Below are positions 17,056 through 27,767 of a stretch of DNA of 64,000 bases, piece by piece (within the stretch, counting starts at the first letter, position 1; every line of letters begins with the position of its first letter). Source of the DNA: Leptospira sp. WS58.C1 (lineage in GTDB: Bacteria > Spirochaetota > Leptospiria > Leptospirales > Leptospiraceae); the NCBI RefSeq assembly GCF_040833995.1, contig NZ_CP162137.1:822001-886000 (forward strand), in the 5' to 3' direction. Below the pieces are notes generated by a model. The model was not told the DNA's origin, made no database searches, and was given only the letters and a program-made list of their open reading frames with translations. The position numbers were made by a program, and so were the translations under genes.

Positions 17056-19072
17056 ACCTTCTTATTATTACGGAGACGAACCGGAAGAGTTTCGTCCCAG
17101 ACGACATTATAATCCGACAGCATTTGCTTGGGGGGCACTCGCAGCGTCCCTTCTTCTTTTGATCGGTCTTGCGATTTGGTATTCTTTTTTCAGAGAAGGT
17201 AAACCGGGTTTCGGAACCGGTGTTGCAGACGGTAAATCACCTCTTATGCCTAAGGGAAGTCTTGCCCAAGAATTACAAAGACCTTATCTTCCTGACGGCA
17301 CAAATAATCCTCTTCTAACTAAATGTGTTACTTTATATAAACAGAATTATAGAAAGCAGTCCTTCGATTATTGCACTGAATTTTTGACGGGGCCGGCCAC
17401 AAGCCAGGAGAAGTCATTGGCCTTAACGGTTCTCGGAGTGATCTATGACGAAGATGGAAGATTTCCGCAAGCAATCGATTCGTTGCAGAAAGCCATTACT
17501 CTCGACGGCAATAACGTATATGCGTATTATAATTTAACGTTAGCTTATGCTCATAGCGGTCAAAATTCCGCAGCAAGAAGCACCGCTTTAAAAGCAAGGG
17601 AGATTGCGCCTAACGATCCGCGGATCGCCCTTATGGCGGGAAATCTTTTCAACGAGATCAATGATCCCGACGCGGCGATAGATGCGTATAAACAAGGACT
17701 TTCTTCTTCTCCGGACGATCCTTATCTGACCTATAACCTTGCATTAAGTTATTTTAAGAAAGGAGAGATCCCGCAAGCGGAAGAACATTTCAAACTTGTG
17801 GTGATGAGAGCAAGAGGCGGAAAACTCGCAGCTCTTTCCAATTCTTATCTGGGAAATATTTCTTATAATCGAGGAGATTATGTTTCTGCGGAACATTATT
17901 TTAGAGAAGCGGCAACCATAACTCCGAACGATGCAAAGGCATTGTACAATCTTTCTATCGTTTTGAAAAAGAACGGTAAATTGGAAGAGTCCGTAAAATA
18001 TCTGGAACTTGCCAACCAAGCCGGCTCTAACGATCCTGAATTATTTCGTTCTATTGCGGAAGGTTTCGAGCAATTGAACCAAGGTGAGCAATCCATCAAT
18101 GCGCTCCAAAAAGGTCTGAAGTATAATCCGAACAATTTGGATCTTCTCTTCCAACTTGCGGAAACCTATTATAATAAGGGAGACCTTCTTTCCGCGGAGG
18201 AAACGTACCGAAGGATCGTGGACTCCACACCAGGAGATAGTTTTACAGAAACTGCATTATTAAATTTAGGCGTCGTATTAGACCAAATGGAAAGATACGG
18301 AGAAGCGATTACCTATCTGAACCGAGTCTTGGATCTAAATCCTAAAAATGCTAAGGCGTATTATAATTTAGGCCTGGTTTATAAACACACGGGCAACGGA
18401 ACCCAAGCCATCGAAAATTTCCGTAAGGCATCCTATTTGGATCCGGATGATATCAAACCTAAGGAAGCCTTGGGTGATTATTATCTGGAAAACAAATTTT
18501 ATAGGGAAGCGATAGAAGAATATTCCGCACTTTTTAAACAAAAAGAAGATTACTACAAGGTAGCCCTAAAACTTGCGGAAGCATACATGGGCACGGGAGA
18601 ATCTTCCAGCGCGGAAAAGATCCTGTTACAAGTCTTGAATAGATCTAGGAACGCAGGTGAGCTCAAGCAGGCTCATAAAAAATTGGCACTTCTATATAAC
18701 AAGTCCAAGGACCCGGATATGAAAAATAGAGCGAAGGACGAAGCATATCGTTCCGCTCATATGGATCCGGAAGATTACGAAGGGCGCTTAGTTCTTTCTA
18801 AAATCCTATTAGATTCGAATTCCGTTCTGGATCGTGAAAAGGCGATCGAAGAGTTGACCGCGATCGTAAGATCGGAAGTAAAACCTAAGACTGCATCTAC
18901 TGCCTATAATTATCTGGGAGTCGCATTTTATAAGAACGGAGAATATAAAAAGGCGGTTCGTTCCTTCCAAAATGCAATAGACTTAGATCCATCAAATACG
19001 GAAGCTTACGATAATAAGCGTGCCGCAACGGCCGCGTTGGAGGATTCCTCCAAGAGGGACGGTCTTTTCTGA
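17003..19072 (+). CDS. Single-pass membrane protein with many TPR repeats
   Basis: A 689-residue protein from ATG 17003 (MENPIRKNR); upstream in-frame sequence is nusB in another frame. One TM helix ([20 protein letters not shown]) lies at about residues 38-57. About a dozen TPR units follow up to the C-terminus (for example [66 protein letters not shown]). It should face the periplasm and act as a protein-protein scaffold. It overlaps nusB by 53 bases and the next gene by four (CTGA), so ribH-nusB-TPR-HEAT probably form one transcript. Confidence 0.85.
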   Translation: MENPIRKNRIFLETEEPKPSYYYGDEPEEFRPRRHYNPTAFAWGALAASLLLLIGLAIWYSFFREGKPGFGTGVADGKSPLMPKGSLAQELQRPYLPDGTNNPLLTKCVTLYKQNYRKQSFDYCTEFLTGPATSQEKSLALTVLGVIYDEDGRFPQAIDSLQKAITLDGNNVYAYYNLTLAYAHSGQNSAARSTALKAREIAPNDPRIALMAGNLFNEINDPDAAIDAYKQGLSSSPDDPYLTYNLALSYFKKGEIPQAEEHFKLVVMRARGGKLAALSNSYLGNISYNRGDYVSAEHYFREAATITPNDAKALYNLSIVLKKNGKLEESVKYLELANQAGSNDPELFRSIAEGFEQLNQGEQSINALQKGLKYNPNNLDLLFQLAETYYNKGDLLSAEETYRRIVDSTPGDSFTETALLNLGVVLDQMERYGEAITYLNRVLDLNPKNAKAYYNLGLVYKHTGNGTQAIENFRKASYLDPDDIKPKEALGDYYLENKFYREAIEEYSALFKQKEDYYKVALKLAEAYMGTGESSSAEKILLQVLNRSRNAGELKQAHKKLALLYNKSKDPDMKNRAKDEAYRSAHMDPEDYEGRLVLSKILLDSNSVLDREKAIEELTAIVRSEVKPKTASTAYNYLGVAFYKNGEYKKAVRSFQNAIDLDPSNTEAYDNKRAATAALEDSSKRDGLF

Positions 19073-20409
19073 AAAGAATTCCATTCTTTTTTCTGGTTCT
19101 AATCTTCACTTTCAATTTCGGCGGGAATATTTTCGCCGAAGAACAAAAGGATCCGTTTAAGGAATCCGTTCTTTCCAAAGGAAGATCCCAGGCTAAAGCA
19201 ATCTCCGAGATCAAATCCAAGAACCGTTTGGATTTGGTAAAAGAACTTCCTAAAATTATTTCAGAACCGGATGCAAGAGAAGATAGTATCTTCGCATCGA
19301 TAGCGCTTTTTGTAGAATTGGAAGATTTGGATTCTCTAGCTCCCAGTTGGGCAAACGAACTTGACACGGTTTTTAAAACCACTCGAAACACGGAGATCCA
19401 AACTAGGATCTTAGAACTCGCAGACCGAAAAAAGGAAAAAAGACTGATCTATGCAGTAATTGCGGGACTCACTCATACTGATTTTGAAGTGAGACAATCC
19501 TCTTACAGATATGTGCAAGGGATCAAAGACGATAGGGCGATGCCTCATGTTTTGGATCTTGCAGTTTCCACTAATCCGGTATATAGGGAATATTTTTTAG
19601 AGTCCGCTATCTGGATCAAAGACGAGAGGGTCCAGAATTTGATCGGTAAATTTGCAACGGACGATATTCCGGCTCTTCGTAGAAGATTTTTTACAGTATT
19701 AAATAAAACAAATACTCCGGATAACCGCGGAAATATTCCGAGAATGGCTGCCTCCGATCCGGATGAAGATGTTCGTCTTCACGGATTGGAAATCCTCAAG
19801 AATAGAAAAAGCAGGCAGTATATTTCACTTTTTTATAAAGGGATTACAGAGCCGAACCCGGATTTGAGAAAGATCTGCACGGAAGCTTTGTTTTACCTGA
19901 ACGATAAACAAGGAGCCAAATCGGTTTCGGAACAGTTAGTGAAAGAAACTGTGCCAGGACTCAAAGCTCGATTGATCGATTTACTTTTGGAACTTGGTGC
20001 TCACGGCGGCGGTCAGGGGTTACTGACTGTTTTGGACGGAGATAAGGATCCTGGTCTTCGTTCTCGGGCTGCGGAAGTGATGGGAAAATTAGGATTCAAT
20101 CCTGGAACGAACGAACTCAAACGTATCTTCGAGAAAGAAAAAGTAAACGATGTAAAACTTTCCCTTCTAAAAGCATTAGGGGAACTCAAGGATAAAACTT
20201 CCGTTCCGGCTCTCATTTCATTTGCTTCAAATAATAAAAAAGAATACCTTCCTCTTCGTTTGCAAGCTGTCGATACTGTTCGGATCATCGGTGATCCGGA
20301 ATGTTTGCCTGCGTTATTTGATGCGTATGTGATTGAAAAAACTCCTGAAGTGAAATCCGAAATGGAAAAAGCGATTAGAGAGATTATTTCCATTAAGGTC
20401 TCCAAATAA
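19069..20409 (+). CDS. Exported HEAT-repeat protein, probable CTG start
   Basis: The frame encodes a classic signal peptide starting exactly at 19069: Leu/[19 protein letters not shown], then NIFA before EEQKD, a good signal-peptidase I site. No ATG, GTG or TTG occurs in frame between the stop at 19015 and TTG 19228, and starting at 19228 would remove the signal peptide. CTG at 19069 overlaps the TGA of the TPR gene (CTGA), with AAGAGGGA ten bases upstream as SD. The mature part (about 420 residues) consists of HEAT-like repeats such as [19 protein letters not shown] and [16 protein letters not shown]. It is likely periplasmic and may partner the TPR protein encoded just before it. Confidence 0.75.
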   Translation: MKRIPFFFLVLIFTFNFGGNIFAEEQKDPFKESVLSKGRSQAKAISEIKSKNRLDLVKELPKIISEPDAREDSIFASIALFVELEDLDSLAPSWANELDTVFKTTRNTEIQTRILELADRKKEKRLIYAVIAGLTHTDFEVRQSSYRYVQGIKDDRAMPHVLDLAVSTNPVYREYFLESAIWIKDERVQNLIGKFATDDIPALRRRFFTVLNKTNTPDNRGNIPRMAASDPDEDVRLHGLEILKNRKSRQYISLFYKGITEPNPDLRKICTEALFYLNDKQGAKSVSEQLVKETVPGLKARLIDLLLELGAHGGGQGLLTVLDGDKDPGLRSRAAEVMGKLGFNPGTNELKRIFEKEKVNDVKLSLLKALGELKDKTSVPALISFASNNKKEYLPLRLQAVDTVRIIGDPECLPALFDAYVIEKTPEVKSEMEKAIREIISIKVSK

Positions 20410-20474
20410 GAGGCGCGGAGGGGGAGTTGAGACACAAGGTGTTCTCACACCGAGACACGAAGTCACGGAGAGTT
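20410..20474. repeat. Short intergenic repeat related to the GxxExxY-flanking repeats
   Basis: The segment has GGCGCGGAG, AAGGTGTTCTCACACCGAG and GTCACGGAGAG. These correspond in order to GACGCGGAG, GAGGTGTTTCGCACAGAG and GATCACAG/GGAGA found at 14713-14783. Here the repeat lies directly upstream of the lipoprotein start at 20481. Confidence 0.4.
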
Positions 20475-20480
20475 TAGGGA

Positions 20481-21116
20481 ATGCGAGTTGTACTTCTTCT
20501 TTTATTATTAATCGCTTCCTGCAAAACTACTTTAGAGCGCAAATATATTCAGAACGATTCCTGGGAAAGGAAAGAAGGAAGAGCGGAACGTTCTGAAAGA
20601 GAAAGAGGCGCCTATGATGTTCGGGTATGGGAAGTTCGGGGCGAACTTTTAAGAAATATATTAGAAGATCCTAATAATAATACGACCCCATCTAATTCCA
20701 AAGAGAGCATTTTGGGTTCCGATTTGGGTTGGGATCCGAAAGGAATGCGGGTATTCATGATAGATATTCGTTCAAATACGATTTATCGTCCCGTCGATAT
20801 TTTGGGAGAGATCGGTATTCGTTTAGGAGACTGCGACGGAAAAAATAAGATAGAATTTCCTTACACATACTATTTTTTCCCGGTAGAAAAAGGCGGAGGA
20901 AAAGACGGTAAGAATCAGATCACCAAATACAAATTCGAAAATTCTAAATCTTCTTCCTCGACTACAAAAGTGAGACCTAAAAATTCTTATGAAGAAGAAA
21001 CCAAAAAGGTGTTAGCGGCATTTCCGGAGTCCTGTTTTCAAAAAGGTCCGAATCCGTTGGAAGTTCAGATCCTGGGTTATGAACTTTTTACTTTTAGATT
21101 TTTGTTCGAGTATTAG
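20481..21116 (+). CDS. Lipoprotein, unknown function
   Basis: A 211-residue protein with a short lipoprotein signal (MRVVLL..., LIASC, Cys14). The mature part begins very charged (RKEGRAERSERERG), then has a hydrophilic region with few recognisable features, and a Ser/Lys-rich linker at about 160. The single conserved-looking stretch is the C-terminal VQILGYELFTFRFLFEY. It lies 71 bp after the HEAT-repeat gene and may belong to the same transcript. I do not recognise a family. Confidence 0.65.
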   Translation: MRVVLLLLLLIASCKTTLERKYIQNDSWERKEGRAERSERERGAYDVRVWEVRGELLRNILEDPNNNTTPSNSKESILGSDLGWDPKGMRVFMIDIRSNTIYRPVDILGEIGIRLGDCDGKNKIEFPYTYYFFPVEKGGGKDGKNQITKYKFENSKSSSSTTKVRPKNSYEEETKKVLAAFPESCFQKGPNPLEVQILGYELFTFRFLFEY

Positions 21117-21123
21117 AGTGGGA

Positions 21124-21271
21124 TGTTGGAATTCCAACGTGTGATGGCGCGCCCCCACCCTGCGTTGGGATTGGGGGGAGTGGCCTGTGGGAGAGCTCGT
21201 TCCCCTCTATCATATTTCACTAAAACTTACAACAATATTTCCTACCGCTACTCCGTGTAGGAATTCCAACA
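21124..21271. repeat. Intergenic repeat family A, copy 1 (about 148 bp)
   Basis: One end is the palindrome GTTGGAATTCCAAC (21125-21138) and the other TGTAGGAATTCCAACA (21256-21271). Between them lies a GC-rich core, GCGCCCCCACCCTGC-like, then TTGGGATTGGGGGGAGTGG, GTGGGAG and an AT-rich half. The same order of blocks is found at 26704-26857 and, inverted, at 40338-40487. It sits between convergent genes. Confidence 0.75.
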
Positions 21272-21281
21272 AAGTTTCTCT

Positions 21282-21923
21282 CTAAATATACTGCTTCAGA
21301 TATTCTTTCCCTTTGAGATGGCTTGGATATAAGATAGGAAATTCCACACCTGTACGTTTTCTTTTTCTACGATACGCTTTACTGGATTCAGTATAAACTT
21401 CGTATTCTGATTCCACTCTAAACAGAAGTTTTTCCCAAAATAGGAAGTGATTGTCTATGAATTCTTGTCTGATGTCCTTTGCCCTAGAGGTTAGAGGACA
21501 TTTAGTTTGGAATTCCTGCATAAAAACCAATCCCACCAGAACTCCTCTTGTGTCTAAATATGGCTCTAAGGGAAAAGTCCTACAGCTGATGGAGCGGTTT
21601 TCTCTTTCACAATGAGCCACTCCTTTACATTCACAAAACGTAATTTTCCTGTGATCATATACGGCAAAATCCTTTTTTTCTTCCCTAGTCATCGGAACAT
21701 ACGCTTTCCATAAGTCCGTTCTTTTGGATAACATTTCGTATTCCGCTTTATACAATGCAGGGAGTGCGTTGTCCGCCTGGCAACATACGGGAATCCCTCC
21801 GTTGGAAGGAGCACATAAACTTCCGCAGTTGTACTCGGTTACTTCTTCTTGAAGTAAGGTATAATAGTATTGTATTTCGTCTTCCGTTAATGCTTTAGGA
21901 TCCGATGTCCGAGACTTCTTCAT
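21282..21923 (-). CDS. Cysteine-cluster protein (YkgJ-like), unknown function
   Basis: A 213-residue soluble protein with about nine cysteines in clustered order: NCGSLC, VCC, TFCECKGVAHC, SISCRTFPLEPY and TKCPLTSR. The CRTFPLEPY step resembles the C-R-x-Y-P segment of zinc/iron-chelating YkgJ (UPF0153) proteins, so it probably binds iron, an Fe-S cluster or zinc. The start overlaps the upstream J-domain-like gene by 29 bases, which suggests coupling. Assignment to the YkgJ family is tentative. Confidence 0.6.
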   Translation of the reverse strand: MKKSRTSDPKALTEDEIQYYYTLLQEEVTEYNCGSLCAPSNGGIPVCCQADNALPALYKAEYEMLSKRTDLWKAYVPMTREEKKDFAVYDHRKITFCECKGVAHCERENRSISCRTFPLEPYLDTRGVLVGLVFMQEFQTKCPLTSRAKDIRQEFIDNHFLFWEKLLFRVESEYEVYTESSKAYRRKRKRTGVEFPILYPSHLKGKEYLKQYI

Positions 21924-22539
21924 TCTGCTCTATTTCTCTTTTTTTCTCTCTTATTGTGATCACTTTTTCCAGATAGAATACTCGAAATAGCATATATGCC
22001 GTTCCCAGAAACGTGCAGGAAAATAAGAGTCCCCATCTACGATAGAAAAGGTCTGCGCTCGTGGAGAGCCAGCCGTTTTTTTGGAATACTACAAAAACGA
22101 GAGAGGAAAGCACCAATATTGCAAAACAAGCCAGTATAAAATATACCGTAGCCCTAAAGATCCAGAGTTTATCTTCTCTTTCATATTTTAGCATTAGGAA
22201 TTGTTTGTATAATCTTTCGTATTCCTTAGGCGTGGAAATTTTTTGGACCTCGAAGTATCTTTCAAATTCTTCCGGCACTCCTTCCGGATCCGGAAGCACT
22301 AATTCATAATCTAAGGAAGAATCGTAACGTTTGCGCCGAGTGGGATCCGACAGATGATAGTATGCTTCCGCACCTTCTCTCAATTCCGAGTCCTTCCAGG
22401 GTACCCAGGAATGTTCCTTTAGACCTTGTACATATCGATAAAAACCTTCATCCACAGCTTGGGGAGAGGCGTCTCTGGAAAGGCCCAATAATACATAATA
22501 GTCCGTTTTGCGGCTGAGTCCTGTTCCTGATCGATTCAT
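21895..22539 (-). CDS. Membrane protein with degenerate J domain
   Basis: A 214-residue protein. The N-terminal 75 residues have the J-domain layout: DYYVLLGLSRDASPQAVDEGFYRYV (helices I-II) and YHLSDPTRRKRYDSSL (helices III-IV). However, the loop where His-Pro-Asp should be reads EHSWVPW, so it should not stimulate Hsp70 ATPase in the normal way. Two TM helices follow (FRATVYFILACFAILVLSSL and LLFSCTFLGTAYMLFRVF), then a charged tail. It is divergent from miaB and overlaps the cysteine-cluster gene downstream. Possible role: membrane adaptor; not known. Confidence 0.7.
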   Translation of the reverse strand: MNRSGTGLSRKTDYYVLLGLSRDASPQAVDEGFYRYVQGLKEHSWVPWKDSELREGAEAYYHLSDPTRRKRYDSSLDYELVLPDPEGVPEEFERYFEVQKISTPKEYERLYKQFLMLKYEREDKLWIFRATVYFILACFAILVLSSLVFVVFQKNGWLSTSADLFYRRWGLLFSCTFLGTAYMLFRVFYLEKVITIREKKREIEQNEEVSDIGS

Positions 22540-22657
22540 CTGATTCGTCTTAAGAGGATTCTGATTCTGATTATGATCCGATTCCAGCAGGAAAGGAAAC
22601 TTTTTTTTAAGGTTTCGAGCGGGTTGACAGGGTCTTTACTTCTCCAAAACTGGACCT

Positions 22658-24007
22658 ATGAGCGTTCTAGAAGTAGAAAAAAAGGCCGGTAAGGTTTATA
22701 TAGAAACTTATGGCTGCCAGATGAACGAGTACGATTCGGGTATCGTGTCCAGTTTGATGCAAGGCGCTCAGTTCGAGACGGTTTCCGATCCTGAACTTTC
22801 TGACGTTATTTTTTTAAATACTTGTGCGATCCGTGAAAATGCTCATGCAAAAATTTACGGAAGGCTCCAAAGTCTCGGTTATCTGAAAAAAAGAAATCCG
22901 GACTTGGTCATCGGAGTCTTGGGATGTATGGCCCAGAATTTGGGAGACGATCTATTCCATCAGGAACTTCCTTTGGATCTGGTGGTCGGTCCGGATAATT
23001 ATAGAACACTTCCCGAACTTATCCAAACAATTCGCTCTGATAAACAACCCGTTTCTCTGACCCGTCTTTCTAAGATCGAAACTTATGACGAAATAGAGCC
23101 AAGAGTTGTTAACGGCATTCAGGCATTCGTAACCATCATGAGGGGTTGTAATAATTTCTGCACATTCTGCGTGGTTCCTTATACAAGAGGAAGAGAAAGA
23201 AGCAGAGATCCTCATTCTATCGTAAGAGAGACCCGGGATCTTGTAGCCCAAGGCGTAAAACAACTTACTTTGCTTGGGCAAAATGTGAACTCTTATAAGT
23301 CGGAAGGTGTGGACTTTACAGGCCTTGTTCGTCTTCTATTAGAAGAAACTGATATAGAAAGAATCCGTTTTACTTCTCCTCACCCTAAAGATTTTCCGAC
23401 TCATCTTTTAGAACTTATGGCTGAGAATCCAAGGTTCTGTCCTAATATTCACCTTCCATTACAGTCCGGAAATACGGATGTATTGGAAAATATGAAAAGA
23501 ACTTATTCCAAAGAGGAATTTTTGGAAGTGGTGGATCGGATCAAAACGATCGTTCCGAACGTCGGTCTTACTACTGACATTATCGTAGGTTTTCCCGGCG
23601 AAACGGAAGAACAATTCGAAGATACATTGGATATGGTTCGCAAGGTCGGATTCGACATGGCATTTATGTTCAAGTATTCGGAGAGAGAAGGTACTATTGC
23701 CCAGAAAAGATATCCGGACGACGTACCTGAAGAAGTTAAGGGAGAACGTCTTACCAAGTTAGTCGATCTTCAAACCTCGATTTCTTTGGAACAGAACAAA
23801 GCCAGGATCGGAAAAACGTTCCCGATCTTGGTGGAAGGTGCTTCGAAAAAATCATCCAAGGAAGCTTGCGGTCGTACACCTTGCGGAAGAATGACGGTTT
23901 TTAAAATTCCGGAGAATGTTAGCGTTGAATCTCTGATCGGAAAAACCGTCTCCGTAAAAATCAATTTTGCCACTAGTGCCACTCTTAAAGGAGAGGTGAT
24001 CGAGTGA
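22658..24007 (+). CDS. miaB: tRNA-2-methylthio-N6-isopentenyladenosine synthase
   Basis: A 449-residue radical-SAM methylthiotransferase acting on A37 of tRNAs that read UNN codons. Visible in order: UPF0004 domain with [19 protein letters not shown] and GCMAQ (auxiliary 4Fe-4S cysteines); the radical-SAM motif [23 protein letters not shown] (three cysteines); and a C-terminal TRAM domain. The serine-sized gap and QMNE assign it to MiaB rather than RimO or MtaB. The last four bases, GTGA, are also the start of the next gene. Confidence 0.95.
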   Translation: MSVLEVEKKAGKVYIETYGCQMNEYDSGIVSSLMQGAQFETVSDPELSDVIFLNTCAIRENAHAKIYGRLQSLGYLKKRNPDLVIGVLGCMAQNLGDDLFHQELPLDLVVGPDNYRTLPELIQTIRSDKQPVSLTRLSKIETYDEIEPRVVNGIQAFVTIMRGCNNFCTFCVVPYTRGRERSRDPHSIVRETRDLVAQGVKQLTLLGQNVNSYKSEGVDFTGLVRLLLEETDIERIRFTSPHPKDFPTHLLELMAENPRFCPNIHLPLQSGNTDVLENMKRTYSKEEFLEVVDRIKTIVPNVGLTTDIIVGFPGETEEQFEDTLDMVRKVGFDMAFMFKYSEREGTIAQKRYPDDVPEEVKGERLTKLVDLQTSISLEQNKARIGKTFPILVEGASKKSSKEACGRTPCGRMTVFKIPENVSVESLIGKTVSVKINFATSATLKGEVIE

Positions 24008-25773
24008 AAAAGATCTCCCGTACTTCGGGAGGCGATTCCTCTCCAAAAAAAAAGAAGTCCGAGGCAGTTCATCGGACTGATACCACAGGTTTCGGAACGG
24101 AAGCTGCCGGAAAAGTAGCGGAAGGAAAAGATTTACGTTCCGTAAGGGTGCATAACGTTGCGGATCTTCCTCCCGGATTTTTTGTTCATACGGACAGGGA
24201 AAAATTCTGGAGATGGATCCCGATCTTGGACCGGTATATTCTATCCGAAATTATTCCTTCTTTCTTAGTCGCACTTTTATTTTTCACAAGCATCTATATG
24301 GCTATCGCACTTAAAAGTATGATCGGTCTTTTTGTGGGGAAGGGTGTGGATCCTTTCCGGCTTCTGGATTATTTCGGCTATCTGTTGGGGAACATTCTCC
24401 CTACAACTGCCCCATTGGCTTGTTTGATGAGCGGGGTGATGGCTGCGGGGAGGCTATCAGGTGACTCGGAAATTACCGCGATACGTTCCGCGGGGATTGG
24501 ATTCTCTCGGATTTACGTGGTGTTTGTGGGGTTCGGCATATTCTTAGCTGCTATCGTTGCCTACTTGTGCTTCTATCTTTCTCCGATCAATACCCGAAAA
24601 ATGACGGAGTTCAATAAATGGGTTTTGGCTTATAACCCTCTTCTTGCATTAACTCCGGGACAGTTTGCCGGTGATCAGGTGCAGAATGCAGGTTCTGAAA
24701 AAGCGATTGCGATGTATACGGAAGGTGTGAACGCGAAAACGGGAGAACTTTCCGGAGTTCAGATCCGTGAATGGACTGTTTTTATTCCGCAAAACCAAGA
24801 TCCCTTTCTTCTTTCCATGGGAGCAGCTAACCGTCCTATTCAATTAGGAGAATCTTATATTACACAAATTATTTCCGCTAAAAAGGGTACCTTGGTGGAA
24901 AAAATGGGACCTGATGGCGAATTCGAAAAATCCATCCGCTTGAAGGACGCTTGGATCTTGGAATGGGATAGGGCTAAACAACAATTTTCGGTGGGAGATC
25001 TCCGCAAAGGGGAGATGGATTATAATATTCCGAAAACCGAAGAGAAAAAAAGTCTAGTCATCAATGTGGATCCGGGTTCATTCACTTTATGGACATTGAT
25101 CGATATCAGAAATAATATCAAAGCGGGAAGATTGGAAAGGATCCCAGGACTTGAAATTTTACAAGAGATGGGAATTCCTTCGGATGGATCGGAAAATCTA
25201 AAAGATAGAGTATTGCGGCTTCAATTGGAATTGCCAAATATCATGAACGATCCAACGATCTCGGATGCTCAAAAATCCCAGAGTGTTACGATCGTTCTTC
25301 AGTTGACTACTTTATTAAAAGAGGCCAAAAAAAGAGTCTCTCAATTCGATGTGGAGATCCAGAGAAGATACGCAATCCCTGTTTCTTGTATTATTTTTTC
25401 CTTAGTCTCGTTACCTTTAGGCCTTGTAGTGAAACGGTCCGGAAAAGGGATGAGTTTTACAATGGCGGTGGTTTTGATCATTGTGTATTGGGCGCTTTTC
25501 ACATTCGGATCGAATATTTCCGAAAATTCCAAGTTCCCGGTTTGGCTAGGACCATGGAGTGGGAATATAGCGATCGCGATCATTGGTTCTGTTGTTATGT
25601 TAAAACGAACCGATATGCGTTTTCCGCCCGCTGTAGTAAATTTCTTTCAGATCCTAGCTAAGTTCTTTTCCCCGGTTGCCCTCGTTTTCGCCCGGATGGA
25701 AGGACCCCTTTCTTTCCTAAAAACAAAATTGACAGAGGGACTCAAAAAATTATCCTTATGGAGAAATCGATAA
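24004..25773 (+). CDS. LptF/LptG-family LPS-export permease with long N-terminal extension
   Basis: A 589-residue YjgP/YjgQ (LptF/LptG) permease, part of the LptB2FG ABC transporter that extracts lipopolysaccharide from the inner membrane. The family start [20 protein letters not shown] occurs at about residue 77. [20 protein letters not shown] (the coupling helix to LptB) follows, then a periplasmic domain and three C-terminal TM helices ([19 protein letters not shown] and on). It is longer than usual because of a basic, Lys/Ser-rich N-terminal extension of about 70 residues and a large periplasmic part. The GTG start overlaps the miaB stop (GTGA). F versus G cannot be decided. Confidence 0.88.
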   Translation: MKKISRTSGGDSSPKKKKSEAVHRTDTTGFGTEAAGKVAEGKDLRSVRVHNVADLPPGFFVHTDREKFWRWIPILDRYILSEIIPSFLVALLFFTSIYMAIALKSMIGLFVGKGVDPFRLLDYFGYLLGNILPTTAPLACLMSGVMAAGRLSGDSEITAIRSAGIGFSRIYVVFVGFGIFLAAIVAYLCFYLSPINTRKMTEFNKWVLAYNPLLALTPGQFAGDQVQNAGSEKAIAMYTEGVNAKTGELSGVQIREWTVFIPQNQDPFLLSMGAANRPIQLGESYITQIISAKKGTLVEKMGPDGEFEKSIRLKDAWILEWDRAKQQFSVGDLRKGEMDYNIPKTEEKKSLVINVDPGSFTLWTLIDIRNNIKAGRLERIPGLEILQEMGIPSDGSENLKDRVLRLQLELPNIMNDPTISDAQKSQSVTIVLQLTTLLKEAKKRVSQFDVEIQRRYAIPVSCIIFSLVSLPLGLVVKRSGKGMSFTMAVVLIIVYWALFTFGSNISENSKFPVWLGPWSGNIAIAIIGSVVMLKRTDMRFPPAVVNFFQILAKFFSPVALVFARMEGPLSFLKTKLTEGLKKLSLWRNR

Positions 25774-25859
25774 AATCGTTACTGATTTCCGTTTTTTAGA
25801 AGGACGGGATCGGCTTTCGGCGTCTCATTTATGGCGTCGAGTAAGGGGGAGAGTCGGCT

Positions 25860-26696
25860 TTGAAAACCGCGAATATTTGGCACATAACTTCCGGAGCTGA
25901 ATTCCCCGTACATATATGGAAACATCCGAGAATTAATATCGAACTGCGTAAGGTCCAGTTAAAGGATTATAGATCGATAGAGTTGGATGCTCAGGATATT
26001 AATGTATTCTATGTGAATACTAATTTGAAAGAATGGGCAGAAATTAAGGAAGATTTCCTAAAACGTTTTGAACTTCATCCGTTTGTAGCGCTTACCATCA
26101 TCTCTTCTCCGGACGCGGAAGAAATATATAATAAACTTTCACCTAAAGGTAAAACCGAAGTTTTAGAAAATCCGGTCCAGCCTAGGTCTTTAAGGATCAT
26201 CTTGGATAGAGTGATCCAAACAGAGTTTTTCAAGATGGTGGCCAACGAGATCGGGAATAGTTGCCTGGCAAACGTAGGGTTTTTCGAAGGTGTTTTTGAA
26301 CTCGCCAATAAAGAATACAAAGATGCTCATAAAGCAAACGCAGCTCTTCATGCAATCCTTGAGTTCGAAGCTAAGATCAAAAAGAACAATGAAGATATCA
26401 ACAAAGCGATCGAAAGGGTGAATGAACTCAAGAACCAAGAGCTTCTAACACTTCACGAAAGGCTGAAAGTTTCCGAGATCATAGACAACCTTAAAACTAT
26501 GGAATTAAAACATGCGCTTGAGCTGAAAAAGGCAACCGAAAGAGCCTTGGAATATTCCAGCATTGAAGAGATCGAGATGAAAAATATCCTCGAGGCTCAT
26601 ACTAAATTGTTCGAGTATACAGAACAAGAAATCAAAGATCTGGTCGAGGAAAACAAACGCCTTAGAAAAGAACTAGGACTTCCTGAAAATTATTAG
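25860..26696 (+). CDS. Pseudo-receiver plus coiled-coil protein
   Basis: A 278-residue cytoplasmic protein starting at TTG with GGGGGAG nine bases upstream. Residues about 1-125 have the alternating strand/helix pattern of a response-regulator receiver: INVFYVNT where the phospho-Asp would be, VALTIISSP, and [16 protein letters not shown] where K-P would be. Both key residues are replaced (Asn for Asp, Asn for Lys), so it is a degenerate receiver. Residues about 150-278 form a long charged coiled coil ending in [21 protein letters not shown]. No output domain is present; it may be an adaptor in a signalling complex. The receiver call is inference from fold pattern. Confidence 0.6.
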   Translation: MKTANIWHITSGAEFPVHIWKHPRINIELRKVQLKDYRSIELDAQDINVFYVNTNLKEWAEIKEDFLKRFELHPFVALTIISSPDAEEIYNKLSPKGKTEVLENPVQPRSLRIILDRVIQTEFFKMVANEIGNSCLANVGFFEGVFELANKEYKDAHKANAALHAILEFEAKIKKNNEDINKAIERVNELKNQELLTLHERLKVSEIIDNLKTMELKHALELKKATERALEYSSIEEIEMKNILEAHTKLFEYTEQEIKDLVEENKRLRKELGLPENY

Positions 26697-26703
26697 ATCT
26701 GAG

Positions 26704-26857
26704 TGTCGGAACTCCTACTATACGGGCAAAGGGGCGCCCCCGCCCTGCATTGGGATTTGGGGGGAGTGGTTCGTGGGAGATCGCATACGCCTTACCACAT
26801 TTTCTTAAAACGTGCAATAGAATTATCTTCTGATAAACCTTGTTGGAATTCCAACAA
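26704..26857. repeat. Intergenic repeat family A, copy 2 (about 154 bp)
   Basis: It begins TGTCGGAACTCCTAC and ends in the perfect 18-bp palindrome TTGTTGGAATTCCAACAA (26840-26857). The core GGCGCCCCCGCCCTGC, TTGGGATTTGGGGGGAGTGG and GTGGGAG blocks match copy 1 at 21124-21271 closely, in the same orientation. It lies between convergent genes. Confidence 0.75.
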
Positions 26858-26867
26858 ACGCGCTTAC

Positions 26868-27674
26868 TTAATCTCTTGCAAATAATTCCAAAACTTTTTT
26901 GAATTCGTAGGAGTTCCTACCGTATGCTTTTTCTGCATATAATATCCCGTGTTTTTTTCTCCTATCCTTATAATATTCCATACCTTCCGGATGACCCGAC
27001 TTTTTAGCGGAAAGATAGAGCCTTTCGTAGCAATGAGATAAAATACGATGAGGTTCCGCTTCGTCGTTAAACTTAGGATCTAAGGAAATATACTTCTCCA
27101 GAAATTCAGCAGACTGATTGAAGTTTTTTAAAGCATATTGGTGTTTAATGAATTCGCGATAGATGCCGGCTTGCAATTCAAGAAAAGATTCAGATTTTCT
27201 AATATTTGGGTTCGCTATTTTATCCAGGTTTTTCATAGCAAGAGATAAATTTTTGACCGAATCTAATCTTGCTCTGGTTAGTTCCCTATTCCAAAGCCTT
27301 TCCGCGTTCTCTAACCTGGTCTTTCTTTGCCAGGGAAATCTTTCCGAATCAAGGACTTTGCCTTCTTCTTTTTCTCTCTTGGATTTGATACTATCCGATA
27401 CTTTTTTGAAACCGTCCAATGCAGCGGAGAAGTAACCTTCCGTTCTCTCCAAAGCCTGTTTGGAATTACCCTCAGAAAAATCTCCTAATAGATCTATATC
27501 CTTGAATTCGTTGGGATCATCGCTCCACGGGCCGTCTTTCACCGATTCAGGAATCAGGATCTCCAGCCTTTTAGGCCGATCATGCGGATCTTCTTGGGGA
27601 AATAGATAGGAAGTGGGGGCGATCAATGAGAATAAGAACAAATATCTTAAGAATGAAAGCTTGCCGAGTTTCAT
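26868..27674 (-). CDS. Exported helical-repeat protein, unknown function
   Basis: A 268-residue protein from ATG 27674; the open frame extends further upstream but would run into mgsA and lacks a signal peptide there. From 27674 a signal peptide is clear (KLGKLSFLRYLFLFSLIAP, then LFPQED). The rest is charged and helical, with TPR-like pairs (QAGIYREFIKHQYALKNFNQSAEFLEKYISLDPKFNDEAEPHRILSHCYERL). It probably sits in the periplasm. It is divergent from mgsA. No family recognised. Confidence 0.6.
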   Translation of the reverse strand: MKLGKLSFLRYLFLFSLIAPTSYLFPQEDPHDRPKRLEILIPESVKDGPWSDDPNEFKDIDLLGDFSEGNSKQALERTEGYFSAALDGFKKVSDSIKSKREKEEGKVLDSERFPWQRKTRLENAERLWNRELTRARLDSVKNLSLAMKNLDKIANPNIRKSESFLELQAGIYREFIKHQYALKNFNQSAEFLEKYISLDPKFNDEAEPHRILSHCYERLYLSAKKSGHPEGMEYYKDRRKKHGILYAEKAYGRNSYEFKKVLELFARD

Positions 27675-27767
27675 TAACACTAGGATCGGGAAACCACTCC
27701 GAGAGATAAACCATAAAAATGGTTTCATTAGGAAAGGCTTCCGATGAATTTGATTTAGGAGCACAAT

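Noticed and set aside
22624..22652. TTGACA before miaB as a promoter
   Set aside because: A perfect -35 exists at 22624-22629, but no acceptable -10 lies 16-18 bp later and the distance to the ATG would leave almost no leader.
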